From Novosphingobium sp. HII-3 (lineage in GTDB: Bacteria; Pseudomonadota; Alphaproteobacteria; Sphingomonadales; Sphingomonadaceae), in assembly GCF_002916655.1 (NCBI RefSeq), contig NZ_PPSM01000047.1, forward strand, positions 1-64,000: a stretch of DNA of 64,000 nucleotides, in the 5' to 3' direction. The notes beneath the pieces are model-generated. The model did no database searches. It was given only the letters and a program-made list of their open reading frames with translations, and was not told where the DNA came from. Positions 16,173-25,103 of the stretch are shown one piece after another. Position 1 is the stretch's first letter; every line of letters begins with the position of its first letter. The translations under genes and the position numbers were made by a program.

Positions 16173-17288
16173 ATGAATCGACGTGACACCAGCACAGGCG
16201 ACCGCCAGACCGGAGGTTACCACAGTGAGGACCACGACTGGAGTTCGTCGCGGCAGGCCAATCAGTGGCAAGGGGACATGGGTCGCCAGGCCGGCGGCGG
16301 CTGGGAGAGTAACGACTGGCAGGATAACCGTTACCGCAGCGATGAAGGGTCCCGCGATGACTCGCGCGACTTCGGCCGCCGGTATCGTGGGGGACGCAGC
16401 CATGGCGAGAACCGTTTCCGCGGCGAGGATCGCTGGTCCGACCGCGAACCGCGCAGCCGTCGCCCCGGGTACGGCGCGAGGTCCGATCACGAGGAAAGCC
16501 GCGGCGGCAGGAACGAAAGCTATCGCTTCTCGGGTGACCGCGACACCGGCTCGCGCTACCCTGCGCGTGACTACGACGCGAGCGGTGGCAACGATTTCTC
16601 CAGCTTCACCAGCGAGGATTACGGCGGCCGGGACTTCTCATCCGGCCGGGCCGGGCTGTCAGGCGGCATGCGCTCCAGCGGCTCCTACCGGCCCAGCTAC
16701 GGCCCGGGAAGCTGGGGCGGCAGCAACGATTATGGCGGCTGGCGCGAGTACGGGGAGAGCCGCGGCTTCCTTGAACGCGCGGGCGACGAGATCGCGAGCT
16801 GGTTCGGCAACGAAGATGCGCAGCGCCGCCGCGAGGAAGACCATCGCGGGCGCGGGCCTTCCGACTACACCCGTTCGGATGAGCGCATCAAGGAGGACGT
16901 GAACGACGTGCTCACGCACGACTGGCGCCTCGACGCGAGCCACATCCGCGTCAATGTGAAGGACGGCGAGGTCACGCTGGAAGGCACGGTGGACAGCCGG
17001 CAGGCCAAGCGCCGCGCAGAGGACCTGAGCGACGACATCTCCGGTGTTCGCCACGTGCAGAACAACCTGCGGGTTCATGCCACCGGGACCACCGCCACGG
17101 GCAGTGGAAGCGGCTGGAGCAGCAGCAGCACCGGCAGCACGGGACGTTCGGATTATTCGGCGGGTCAGACCAGCGGCACGTCATCCGCCTCGTCCGCCCT
17201 CGGCGGGGCCGGTTCAGCCACCGGTGCGACCACCGGCACGGCGACGGGCTCGGGTACTTCCGGCTCCGGTGGGAAAACCGGAGGCTGA
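16173..17288 (+). CDS. SWFGD-type BON-domain protein with low-complexity tails
   Basis: 371 residues, no signal peptide. Residues 1-195 are a low-complexity region rich in Arg, Asp, Gly, Ser and Tyr. Residues about 200-240 carry the SWFG segment (ASWFGNEDAQRRREEDHRGRGPSDYTRSDERI), which leads directly into a BON domain (about 240-300, IKEDVNDVLTHDW...VTLEGTVDSRQAKRRAEDL...VQNNLRV). The C-terminal 70 residues are almost only Gly, Ser, Thr and Ala. BON domains bind phospholipid or surfaces; SWFGD-BON proteins are common in Sphingomonadales and often stress-linked. Start ATG with AAGGAGAG upstream. A strong rho-independent terminator follows. Confidence 0.85.
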   Translation: MNRRDTSTGDRQTGGYHSEDHDWSSSRQANQWQGDMGRQAGGGWESNDWQDNRYRSDEGSRDDSRDFGRRYRGGRSHGENRFRGEDRWSDREPRSRRPGYGARSDHEESRGGRNESYRFSGDRDTGSRYPARDYDASGGNDFSSFTSEDYGGRDFSSGRAGLSGGMRSSGSYRPSYGPGSWGGSNDYGGWREYGESRGFLERAGDEIASWFGNEDAQRRREEDHRGRGPSDYTRSDERIKEDVNDVLTHDWRLDASHIRVNVKDGEVTLEGTVDSRQAKRRAEDLSDDISGVRHVQNNLRVHATGTTATGSGSGWSSSSTGSTGRSDYSAGQTSGTSSASSALGGAGSATGATTGTATGSGTSGSGGKTGG

Positions 17289-17306
17289 GCGCCTTCGCCG
17301 GATGCG

Positions 17307-17338
17307 AAAAAGGGGAGCCGATGGCTCCCCTTTTTTTA
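17307..17338 (+). terminator. Rho-independent terminator after the BON gene
   Basis: Perfect 8-bp stem GGGGAGCC (17312-17319), loop GAT, GGCTCCCC (17323-17330), followed by seven T and preceded by A-rich sequence. Confidence 0.92.
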
Positions 17339-17627
17339 TGCCGCGCACATGATGCACTGAAGGCCGATATGTGACTTCGAAGTGTCCACCATCTCGGGCG
17401 GGTGAGCGGCCGGCGATAGTGGTGGAGTGGTCCGCCGTTCAGTTGCAGGCGTCATTCTCCGTCTCCGCGCGATCGCCCCTGTTTGCACGTTTGATGACGA
17501 ATGGATGGTGCGAAGCGGCTGGACAACCGGCGGCGACTCCATAGGCTCGCAACCAACATCCGTGGGCGTCATTCCTTACGGACAGTGGCTTGCACATGCG
17601 CGCGGGGTGCGCGCTTTCGGGGGAAGT
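17339..17627. other. Leader region upstream of the ATP-grasp gene
   Basis: About 290 bp (340 bp from the BON stop) with an open frame in phase with the ATP-grasp gene but no homology to it. I see no recognisable gene, riboswitch or operator here. Confidence 0.4.
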
Positions 17628-19007
17628 ATGGCTCTGCGCGGCTGGATTCTGTTTCAGCATGAACTCGATCCTTCGATACCCGAGGTGCCGGAGGTCTTCC
17701 GCTTCCAGCAGGCCGCTGCGGCGCTGGGCATCGAAATGCACGTTCTGCAGCCTCACAGCTTCGAACTGGTCGTCGGAGCGGTGGGCGACTGGGGGATTAA
17801 GTATCAGGGCCGTGCGATCGACAAGCCCGATTTCGTGATCTGCCGTACCGGCGCCGAAACCGATTACTTCACTCTCGCTCTGCTGCGTCACTTCGAACGG
17901 CGCGGTGTCCGGCTCGTCAATGGCCCTGCCACGATCGAGACAGTTTCTGACAAGCTGCACACGCTGCAGACACTTAACCGCGCTGGCTTGCCCATTCCGC
18001 GCACGATGCTGGGGGCGTTTCCCATCGACGTCGACCTTGTCGAACGCGAACTGGGCTTTCCCGTCATCGTCAAGACGCTGAAGGGCACCCGTGGCGCAGG
18101 CGTCCTCAAATGCGAGGATCGCAGCCAGTTCGAGGATCTGGCGGGCCTGCTGGAAAGCGCCGAGGCCAAGGCGGATTTCATCCTCCAGCGGTATGTACGC
18201 GCAAGCCACGGACGCGACGTGCGGGTGCTCGTCGTCGGCGGCCGTGTAATAGCGGCGATGGAGCGGCGGTCGCTGACGGGCGGGTTCAAGTCCAACGTAT
18301 CGCTCGGCGGCGTCGGCGTCGCCTACAACCCTCCGCCCGACATGGCCGAACTGGCGGTCCAGGCGGCCGACGTACTGGAACTCGACATCACGGGCATCGA
18401 CATCCTGTTTGACGAGGATGGCTACCGCATTTGTGAAGCCAATTCGGCACCGGGCTTCCAGGGGCTGGAGCGCGCTACCGGGCTCGACGTGCCGACCGCC
18501 ATCCTGAACTGGGTACTCTCGACGCCGAGCTTGGCCAGCGAACGCACGCAGACGCCTGCGGAGCACACGGCGCTGGCAGACATGGTGTTCGGGGGGCGCG
18601 CCGGGCTGCGCACACTGATCGACCGCAACACCGAGTTTCGCAGCTTCGCGTCCGCCGTTGGGCTTCGGATGCTGGCGGCGGGGGCGGGGTGCCTCGCCCA
18701 AGGTGCGTTCCCGCGACCGCTGGTGGATCGGCGCAGCCCGACCGGGATCGGACTGCGCAGCCTTTTCACGGGACGGGCTAAAGTGGACCTGACCGGCACC
18801 AACGATCGTGCGCAGGAGCGGACGCTGCTCGTGGTTCTCGCCGCTGCGATCTGGGCTGCGGTGCTCCCTTGGCTCGCCGGGGTGGAACCCTCGCTGAGCG
18901 GGGTGCTCTCGGCCTTGTCGCTGGCCTTTCCCGTGCTCTTCCTGCTCACCACACCGGCAGGGCGGCTCAGTGGCCGGGCATCCCGGGGACGCAGGAGCAA
19001 GGGATGA
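17628..19007 (+). CDS. RimK/glutathione-synthase-like ATP-grasp ligase with C-terminal membrane helices
   Basis: 459 residues from the ATG at 17628 (MALRGWILF). Residues 1-295 form an ATP-grasp enzyme: a pre-ATP-grasp domain, VSDKLHTLQTL, the ATP-binding lysine strand FPVIVKTLKGTRGAGV, the RYVRASHGRDVRVLVVGG strand and the Mg-binding segment DITGIDILFDEDGYRICEANSAPGF. This is the RimK type, which ligates an amino acid or peptide to a carboxylate. Unlike ordinary RimK proteins it has about 130 extra residues ending in two predicted membrane helices (TLLVVLAAAIWAAVLPWL and LSGVLSALSLAFPVLFLL). Its stop overlaps the TauE/SafE start as ATGA. The substrate is unknown. Confidence 0.8.
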   Translation: MALRGWILFQHELDPSIPEVPEVFRFQQAAAALGIEMHVLQPHSFELVVGAVGDWGIKYQGRAIDKPDFVICRTGAETDYFTLALLRHFERRGVRLVNGPATIETVSDKLHTLQTLNRAGLPIPRTMLGAFPIDVDLVERELGFPVIVKTLKGTRGAGVLKCEDRSQFEDLAGLLESAEAKADFILQRYVRASHGRDVRVLVVGGRVIAAMERRSLTGGFKSNVSLGGVGVAYNPPPDMAELAVQAADVLELDITGIDILFDEDGYRICEANSAPGFQGLERATGLDVPTAILNWVLSTPSLASERTQTPAEHTALADMVFGGRAGLRTLIDRNTEFRSFASAVGLRMLAAGAGCLAQGAFPRPLVDRRSPTGIGLRSLFTGRAKVDLTGTNDRAQERTLLVVLAAAIWAAVLPWLAGVEPSLSGVLSALSLAFPVLFLLTTPAGRLSGRASRGRRSKG

Positions 19008-19792
19008 TCGATCTTTCCGCAGTGCCATGGGACGTGCTCGCGCCCTTCATACTGGCCGGGTTCCTGTCCCAGCTCGTGGATAGCGCAACCGGCATGGGCT
19101 TCGGCGTCCTGGCGAACTCGCTCCTGGTCCTGCTCGGCCTGCCTCCGGCGACCGCGTCTTCGGTGACGCATACCGTGGAAGGCTTCACGAGCGGCGTGTC
19201 GGGCCTGTCGCACGCGGTGCAGAGCAACGTGGACTGGTCACTGTTCGCCCGCCTCGTCCTCCCGGGCATCGCAGGCGGGCTTGTGGGGGTCTGGGCACTG
19301 TCCCACCTGAACCTGAGTATTCTGAAGCCGGTCCTGCTCGTCTATCTCGCCGCGGTGGGAATCTACCTCATCTGGCGCGGGCGGCGGCGCGCACAAGGCT
19401 ATCGTCGGATGCGGGCGGTGGGACCGCTTGGCTTCGTCGCTGGCTTTTTCGATGCCTACGGCGGCGCATGGGGGCCGGTTACGACCGGTAGCCTCATCGC
19501 GCAGGGAATGACGCCGCGCATGGCTGTGGGGACCGTCAATGCGGCCGAGTTCTTCGTGACTGTGACGGTTCTTTCGGCCTTCATCGGCACGGTCGGCCTT
19601 CAGTCGTTCGTACTTCCCGCGGCGGGGTTACTGATCGGCGGCATCGTGGCGGCGCCCGTCGGCGCGGTGGTCACGCGCCGCGCGGAGCCCCGCGATCTGA
19701 CCCAGTGGATCGGCGGGGTGATGCTGGCGCTCAGCCTCTGGGCGCTGGCCTCCCTTGCATTCGAGCCGACCCCGCTCTTCGATCGACTTTGA
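19004..19792 (+). CDS. TauE/SafE-family permease
   Basis: 262 residues, 7-8 hydrophobic segments. The TauE/SafE pattern is present: N-terminal FLSQLVDSATGMGFGVLAN and the repeat half GFVAGFFDAYGGAWGPVTT. The family moves sulfite, sulfoacetate or other organic anions outward. The ATG at 19004, with an AGGAG upstream, overlaps the ATP-grasp stop, so the two are translationally coupled and probably handle related substrates. The last 62 bp overlap the convergent acyltransferase gene. Confidence 0.87.
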   Translation: MIDLSAVPWDVLAPFILAGFLSQLVDSATGMGFGVLANSLLVLLGLPPATASSVTHTVEGFTSGVSGLSHAVQSNVDWSLFARLVLPGIAGGLVGVWALSHLNLSILKPVLLVYLAAVGIYLIWRGRRRAQGYRRMRAVGPLGFVAGFFDAYGGAWGPVTTGSLIAQGMTPRMAVGTVNAAEFFVTVTVLSAFIGTVGLQSFVLPAAGLLIGGIVAAPVGAVVTRRAEPRDLTQWIGGVMLALSLWALASLAFEPTPLFDRL

Positions 19793-20879
19793 TCCCATAG
19801 GAAGCTTTGAGACGTCCTCCGCTAAGGACGCCGGCCGCACCGGGCGCAACCTTCAGCAGCAGCGTCGCCAGTGCGATCACGGCACCCAGGATCAGGAAGG
19901 GCTGCGCGATCAGGAACAGCGGATAGAGCGGCGATCCCAGCTTGCCCGTCAGCTTTCCCAGCAGCGGACCGAACAGCCACAACAAGATAAGGTGCGCGCA
20001 GAAATAGAAGAACATGTACGGCTCAATACGCCGGAATAGAGGAAGCGCCCGGGTTGCGACAAGCCGCCAGGCGAGCCACCACACCGCCAGCGAAGCCGAG
20101 ACCCGCGCCACCAGATCGGCGGCGGCGATCTCCACGGGGCGGGAGCCGCCGGCTTCTCCGATGGACAGAAAGAGATGCAGCGGCATCAGAACGGCGAACG
20201 GCAGAAGCGCGCACAAGGCCGGCCAGCCGGCAAGACGCTCGGCCAGGCTGGTGCGGCGCACCAGGATCCCGATCGTGAAAAACATGAGGATGGAGGGTCG
20301 CAGGAGGATGGGCGGCCCCAGCCCCAGCACGTGGCAGGCCCCTGCGGCCAATACCACAGAAAGCAGCATGGCCGAGGGCAGGCGCACCAGCAGCGGTGCA
20401 GCCACCATGCACAGGAACAGGTCCCTCAAGAAGGGCATTTGCACGTCGATGTCGGGCGGTCGGGTGAGGATGAAGATTTCTTCCGCCAGCCACCGCACGG
20501 ACTGAGGGACAGGAGCGGCCATCCCGAACAGCCAGGCGGTGCCTGACACCAGGGCGATGGCGAGCACGTTCCAGAGGATCATCGGCAAGGCTATGGTCCG
20601 CGCCTTTCGCGCGACATGAGCCCTCCAGTTGCACGTCTGCGTCGATCCCGCGACGAGCCAGCCCGATATCAGGCCGAGCAGAGGCACGGCACTTCGGCCG
20701 AATACCTCCATAAGCATCCAGCGCAGCAGTTCCTGAGGCGTGCCGCGTGCCAATTCCAGATCGTGCCCTGACAGACCCGTCCAGGCGTGGACATAGACGA
20801 TGCCGGTGATGCAGATGACGCGGGCGATGCGGATCGCATCGGAACGCCGCGCCATGATATCGCTGTTCGTGTCAGCCAA
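19731..20879 (-). CDS. Acyltransferase 3 (OafA/WecH-like) membrane protein
   Basis: 382 residues with about ten hydrophobic helices. The N-terminal signature is RVICITGIVYVHAWTG (with the conserved catalytic-type His), followed by FGRSAVPLLGLISGWL, typical of acyltransferase-3 proteins that O-acylate sugars or other extracytoplasmic acceptors. The TTG start at 20879 has AAGGTGG just upstream; an ATG eight codons later is the alternative and has no ribosome-binding site. Its 3' end runs 62 bp into the TauE/SafE gene on the other strand. Confidence 0.85.
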   Translation of the reverse strand: MADTNSDIMARRSDAIRIARVICITGIVYVHAWTGLSGHDLELARGTPQELLRWMLMEVFGRSAVPLLGLISGWLVAGSTQTCNWRAHVARKARTIALPMILWNVLAIALVSGTAWLFGMAAPVPQSVRWLAEEIFILTRPPDIDVQMPFLRDLFLCMVAAPLLVRLPSAMLLSVVLAAGACHVLGLGPPILLRPSILMFFTIGILVRRTSLAERLAGWPALCALLPFAVLMPLHLFLSIGEAGGSRPVEIAAADLVARVSASLAVWWLAWRLVATRALPLFRRIEPYMFFYFCAHLILLWLFGPLLGKLTGKLGSPLYPLFLIAQPFLILGAVIALATLLLKVAPGAAGVLSGGRLKASYGIKVDRRAGSARMQGRPAPRG

Positions 20880-21331
20880 GCACCACCTTGCCCATCGTCA
20901 TCCATGCTCCATCTACATTCCCGGCATCATAAAGCCTGCGCGGGGAAGTGGTTGCTGCACAGCCGCCTTGTCAAGCTCGCGCGCCGCCGTATCGGGGATG
21001 TGCCACCGCCGAAGACCTGCTGCGCGAGCACGGCGGTATGGAGGCTGGAAGTCGGAGAAGGCATCTGTGGCCGCGCCGGCACGTACTTGCGGGTCGGGCA
21101 GCCGGTCCGCGACGTACAAGGGACGGCAGTCCTGGCGGGAAGAGTGGCACGCGTCCGAATGGAGGAGGTTTCGGCGCAGAGCCGGCAGTCTGCGGCGTCA
21201 ACGCCCGGGCCGGGGTCCCGAGCCCTGTGGGGACACTGCGGGACGCCATCAGCGGCGGCACCGGAGGGGTAAATCAGTCTGCCCAAAAGGGGATTAACGC
21301 ATGTAAATGCTGCAAGCTGCGGGACCGCGCA
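20880..21331. other. Gene-free region upstream of the Crp/Fnr gene
   Basis: 452 bp between divergent genes. The crp frame stays open for 128 codons upstream of its ATG but encodes an Arg/Gly/Pro-rich sequence unlike any regulator and is judged non-coding. No FNR/CRP-type TTGAT-N4-ATCAA site was found. Confidence 0.45.
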
Positions 21332-22093
21332 ATGACGGCGTATTGCTCTTTTGGGAACCGGTCACACTTGTCGTTACACCTCCCCGCGTTCGCCAATCTC
21401 ACGGAAGCCGATCGCGAAATTCTGGATACCGTGCTCAACAGACGCGTACGAGTATTGCCCCCGCGCCACGACATCATCCGTGAGGGGGACAGGCCAGGTC
21501 ACGTCTGCTTCATCCTTGATGGCTGGGCGCAGCGCTACAAGCAGCTTGCGGATGGTCGCCGGCAGATACTGTCCTTCTTTGTGGCGGGTGACCTGTGTGA
21601 CGCGAACGTCTTCATCCCTTGCGCCATGGACCATTCGCTTTCCACGATAACCCAGGTGCAGCTGGCAGAAGTAGCGAAGCCGGATCTTCGTGAGTTAGCC
21701 GAGGCCATCCCGCGTGTCGGCGAGGCCTTGCGGCGGACGGAGCAGGTTGCAATTGCCATCCAGCGGGAGTGGACCACCAGCATCGGCCAGCGGACCGCTT
21801 ACGAGCGCATCGCCCACCTTTTCTGCGAAATGTTCATGCGACTGCGCGACGGTGGAGCGACGCAGGGAGACACCTGCGACTTCCCGCTTACGCAGAGCGA
21901 TATCGCGGACGCCACCGGGCTCACCCAGGTGCATGTGAACCGGACCATCCAGGAGATGCGGCGGGATGGCCTGATCGAGTTGCGCAACCGCCAGCTGACC
22001 ATGCACGATCTGGACAGGCTGATGGCCGTGGCCCTGTTCAACCCCCATTACCTCCACCTCGATCCGGCGGAGAGCCAGCACCAGCCGGTGTGA
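21332..22093 (+). CDS. Crp/Fnr-family transcriptional regulator
   Basis: 253 residues. An N-terminal cyclic-nucleotide-binding-type beta-roll (IIREGDRPGHVCFILDGWAQRYKQLADGRRQIL), a dimerisation helix around QVAIAIQREW, and a C-terminal winged helix with recognition segment LTQSDIADATGLTQVHVNRTIQEMR. It lacks an N-terminal cluster of cysteines for a 4Fe-4S centre, so it resembles FixK or CRP-like members rather than a direct O2-sensing FNR. Start ATG at 21332 chosen because the CNB domain begins shortly after. The neighbouring genes (tesB operon, acyltransferase) give no clear target. Confidence 0.87.
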   Translation: MTAYCSFGNRSHLSLHLPAFANLTEADREILDTVLNRRVRVLPPRHDIIREGDRPGHVCFILDGWAQRYKQLADGRRQILSFFVAGDLCDANVFIPCAMDHSLSTITQVQLAEVAKPDLRELAEAIPRVGEALRRTEQVAIAIQREWTTSIGQRTAYERIAHLFCEMFMRLRDGGATQGDTCDFPLTQSDIADATGLTQVHVNRTIQEMRRDGLIELRNRQLTMHDLDRLMAVALFNPHYLHLDPAESQHQPV

Positions 22094-22121
22094 GCGCGCG
22101 CGTCGCGTGTCGAAGCGGCGC

Positions 22122-23000
22122 CTAGGCTTTCCGGTCGGAAGGAGGAGCCAATCGACAAAGCCCTTCTTGCGCTACACTTGCCACGAGGCGGCCCGAGCGG
22201 TCGTAGATCGACCCGCGCGCGAAGCCCCGCGCATGGCCGGCCCAGGGGCTGTCCATCACGTAGAGCAGCCAGTCTTCCACCGGAGGCGTGGAATGGAACC
22301 ACACCGCGTGATCGAGACTGGCGACCTGCAGGCCGGGTGTGAAGAACGTCGTGTGCGGCAGTACCGCAGTCGACACGAGCGCGAAATCGCTCGCGTAGGC
22401 GACCACCACCCGCTTCAGCGCGTCATCGCCTCCCAGCGGAGCGGCAAGCCTGAACCAGAGGAACTGGCGCGGGGTCTCGGTGTCGCTGGTTGCCTGCGGG
22501 CCAGGGCGCACCTCGAAAGGCGCCAGCCTTTCGTACATCGCCTGCGGCAGCTTCTGGCCTGCCGCAGTGAGAGCGGCCACCATCTCGGGGCATTGCTCCG
22601 GCTCGGGCACGGCGGGCATCGGCGCTGCGTGCGCGAAGCCTTCTTCGCGGCGGTGAAAGGACGCCGCCAGGTTCAGGATCGGTTTGCCGCCCTGCATGGC
22701 GACGACCCGGCGGTTGGCGAAGCTGCCGCCGTCAAAGTCCCGCAGCACGCGGTAGATGATCGGCCTGGTGGTGTCTCCCGCGCGCAGGAAGTAGGCGTGA
22801 AGGGAGTGGGCGTCGCGCTCTTCCCCTCCCGCGTCGCGAATACCGCGCGCGGCCGCAGCAAGAGCCTGTGCCACGACCTGACCGCCGAATACACGCCCGG
22901 GGCCTTCGGCGGCGGCAGCTCCGCGGTACAGATCGGTGTCGATTTCCTCGACTTCGAGCAGTGTACGCAGCTCAGCGACGGCTGCTGCGGGATCAGTCAT
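22122..23000 (-). CDS. tesB: Acyl-CoA thioesterase II (TesB)
   Basis: 292 residues, double hot-dog fold. Conserved parts: RVFGGQVVAQALAAA near residue 40, the SLHAYFLRAGD strand, and the C-terminal half SLDHAVWFHSTPPVEDWLLYVMDSPWAGHARGF carrying the catalytic Asp (SLDHAVWFH), ending in SGRLVASVAQEGLCR. It hydrolyses medium and long acyl-CoAs. It is the last gene of the DUF2147-fadL-fadD-merR operon; its ATG overlaps the merR end by 8 bp. Confidence 0.93.
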   Translation of the reverse strand: MTDPAAAVAELRTLLEVEEIDTDLYRGAAAAEGPGRVFGGQVVAQALAAAARGIRDAGGEERDAHSLHAYFLRAGDTTRPIIYRVLRDFDGGSFANRRVVAMQGGKPILNLAASFHRREEGFAHAAPMPAVPEPEQCPEMVAALTAAGQKLPQAMYERLAPFEVRPGPQATSDTETPRQFLWFRLAAPLGGDDALKRVVVAYASDFALVSTAVLPHTTFFTPGLQVASLDHAVWFHSTPPVEDWLLYVMDSPWAGHARGFARGSIYDRSGRLVASVAQEGLCRLAPPSDRKA

Positions 23001-23412
23001 GAACGGGCCTCACAGGTGAGCCTTCGAGCCGGGCGGACGCCTGTCGCTCGATGGAAAGAAGTTCGTCCAGCGTCTGCTCAATGGCGAGCTTCTGCTTGCG
23101 CAAGTCGGAAATGCGTTCGCGGATGCGGGCACGGAGCGCCCGTACCTGCTCCAGATGTTCGGGGTCCACGTCGTAGAGGTCGAGGAACTCCTTGATCTCG
23201 CGGATGGAAAACCCAAGGCGCTTGCCGCGCAGGATCAACTGCATACGGCCTATCTCGCGCTTTGAATAAATGCGGGTCGTTCCCGCGCGCTGGGGGGCGA
23301 TGAGCCCTTTATCCTCGTAGAACCGCAGCGTTCGCATTGTCACGCCGAGCAGGGTGGCAGCTTCCTGAATACCCAGCATCGGCTGGCCCTCCGAAGCGGG
23401 AAGGGCGGTCAA
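22993..23412 (-). CDS. MerR-family regulator
   Basis: 139 residues: an N-terminal MerR winged helix (IQEAATLLGVTMRTLRFYEDKGLIAPQR) with TTRIYSKREIGRMQLILRGKRLGFSIREIKEFLDLY, followed by a long dimerisation coiled coil (RARIRERISDLRKQKLAIEQTLDEL) and no effector domain or metal-binding cysteines. Position inside the fatty-acid operon (4-bp overlap with fadD, 8-bp overlap with tesB) suggests it controls fatty-acid or acyl-CoA metabolism, like the MerR regulators of acyl-CoA catabolism found in other Proteobacteria. Confidence 0.9.
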   Translation of the reverse strand: MTALPASEGQPMLGIQEAATLLGVTMRTLRFYEDKGLIAPQRAGTTRIYSKREIGRMQLILRGKRLGFSIREIKEFLDLYDVDPEHLEQVRALRARIRERISDLRKQKLAIEQTLDELLSIERQASARLEGSPVRPVHD

Positions 23413-25103
23413 GACCTGGTCCCACCCTCTCGCCTGGCAGCCTCTTCCGCCACTAGCTCCTTCTTCGACAGCTTGCCGACCATCGTCTTGGGCAGCGAAT
23501 CTCGGAACTCGATCGAGGCAGGCATCTCTATCTTGTTCAGTCTGTCACGCAGGAAGGCCGTCAGCTCATTCTCGACGAGGATGTCGCCGCTGTGAAGGAC
23601 GACGAAAGCCTTGGGTGCCTGTCCGCGGTATTCGTCAGGGATGCCGATCACCACGGCTTCGGCCACCATAGGGTGCTCGTAGAGCGCTTCCTCGATGATG
23701 CGGGGATAGACGTTGTAGCCGCCGCACAGGATCACGTCCTTGATACGGTCTACAAGGAACAGATAGCCGTCCTCGTCGAGATAACCGATGTCACCGGTGC
23801 GCAGCGCGCCGTCGGTGAAGGTCTTGTCGGTGTCCTCCGGCCGGTTCCAGTACCCCTCCATCACCTGAGGGCCGCGGGCGCAGACCTCGCCCTTCTCACC
23901 CTGGGCGCAGAGTCGCGCAGGATCGGCGGGATCGCGGATTTCCAGCACAGTGCCAGGGAAGGCGGGACCGCAGGAGTTGTCCTTCACAAGGCCGTCCAAC
24001 GGGTTGCAGGCGATGATGGGACTGGCTTCGGACAGGCCGTAGCCTTCCACCACGCGTACCCCGGTACGCTGCTCGAATTCACGCCGCACTTCGAGCGGCA
24101 GCGGTGCGCCACCGGAAATGCAGACGCGCACACAGTCGAATTCTCCGTGGAGCTGCTGATGATTCAGCGCGGTGTAGAGCGTGGGCACACCGAAGAACTG
24201 GGTGGGCTTCGTCCGCTTGGCCGTGGCGAGGAACGACTTCATTTCGAAACGGGGCAGCAGAATCATCTCCGCTGCCGTATCGACCGAGTAGTTCAGCACC
24301 GTCGTCAGCGCGAAGACATGGAAGAGAGGCAGGACGCCCAGCGTGCGTTCCTGCTTCTCGGGCATGCTGCCTACGTGGGCGATCATCTGTGCCGAGTTCG
24401 CCGCGAGATTGGCGTGGCTGAGCATCGCCCCCTTCGGCACTCCGGTGGTGCCGCCGGTGTACTGCAGCACCGCAAGATCGTCAGGCACGCGGTCAACCGG
24501 GTCCGGCTCGGCGTCACGGGCGATCAGGGTGGACCAGCGGACGTAGCGCACATCATGGGGTTCGTGCGCGATGTCGCTGCGCTTGAAGAGGAGAAAGGCG
24601 TGACGCTTCATCGCGGGCAGGGCATCGGCGAACGGGCATACCACGATCCGCTTCAGGGTGCCGGTTCCGACGAGCGGCTCCAGCTTGGGAAGGCTGATCG
24701 CAAGGTCCGTGGCGATCATCACTTCGCAGCCGGAGTCGTTCACCTGGTGCGCTATCTCGCGCTCGGTGTACAGCGGGTTGAAGTTGACGACGATGCCGCC
24801 GATCCGCAGCACCGCGAAGTAGGCGATCACGTAGTAAGGTGTATTCGGAAGGCACAGGCCCACCCGGGTGCCCTTTTCGACACCAAGGTCCTGAAGGCCG
24901 CGAGCGGCCCGCTTCACAAGATTGCCGATCTCTTCGTAGGACCACTTGCGGCCCATAAAGTCGACGGCGGGCCATGAGCCGTGCTCCTGCACGGCATGGT
25001 CGAGCAGGTCCGTCAGAAGCCGCGGCGCGATCGGCGGCATCTCGTCCGTCGTGAAGGTTTCGCGGGCGGACTGCCCTCCGCCGATCGTCGCCGCGTCATT
25101 CAT
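23409..25103 (-). CDS. fadD: Long-chain fatty-acid-CoA ligase (FadD)
   Basis: 564 residues, adenylate-forming enzyme that activates fatty acids to acyl-CoA with ATP. Motifs: P-loop-like YTGGTTGVPKG, the A4/A5 region FFGVPTLYTAL and VEGYGLSEASP, the hinge TGDIGYLDEDGYLFLVDRIKD and C-terminal LPKTMVGKLSKKEL with the catalytic Lys. Start ATG overlaps the fadL stop by one base (TGATG), and its end overlaps merR by four bases. It acts on substrate imported by the upstream fadL product. Confidence 0.94.
   Translation of the reverse strand: MNDAATIGGGQSARETFTTDEMPPIAPRLLTDLLDHAVQEHGSWPAVDFMGRKWSYEEIGNLVKRAARGLQDLGVEKGTRVGLCLPNTPYYVIAYFAVLRIGGIVVNFNPLYTEREIAHQVNDSGCEVMIATDLAISLPKLEPLVGTGTLKRIVVCPFADALPAMKRHAFLLFKRSDIAHEPHDVRYVRWSTLIARDAEPDPVDRVPDDLAVLQYTGGTTGVPKGAMLSHANLAANSAQMIAHVGSMPEKQERTLGVLPLFHVFALTTVLNYSVDTAAEMILLPRFEMKSFLATAKRTKPTQFFGVPTLYTALNHQQLHGEFDCVRVCISGGAPLPLEVRREFEQRTGVRVVEGYGLSEASPIIACNPLDGLVKDNSCGPAFPGTVLEIRDPADPARLCAQGEKGEVCARGPQVMEGYWNRPEDTDKTFTDGALRTGDIGYLDEDGYLFLVDRIKDVILCGGYNVYPRIIEEALYEHPMVAEAVVIGIPDEYRGQAPKAFVVLHSGDILVENELTAFLRDRLNKIEMPASIEFRDSLPKTMVGKLSKKELVAEEAARREGGTRS

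Noticed and set aside
17439..19028. 529-codon frame on the minus strand
   Set aside because: Shadow of the ATP-grasp gene, which has clear catalytic motifs on the plus strand.
20948..21331. 128-codon N-terminal extension of the Crp/Fnr frame
   Set aside because: Arg/Gly/Pro-rich, with no family similarity. The regulator domain starts right after the ATG at 21332.
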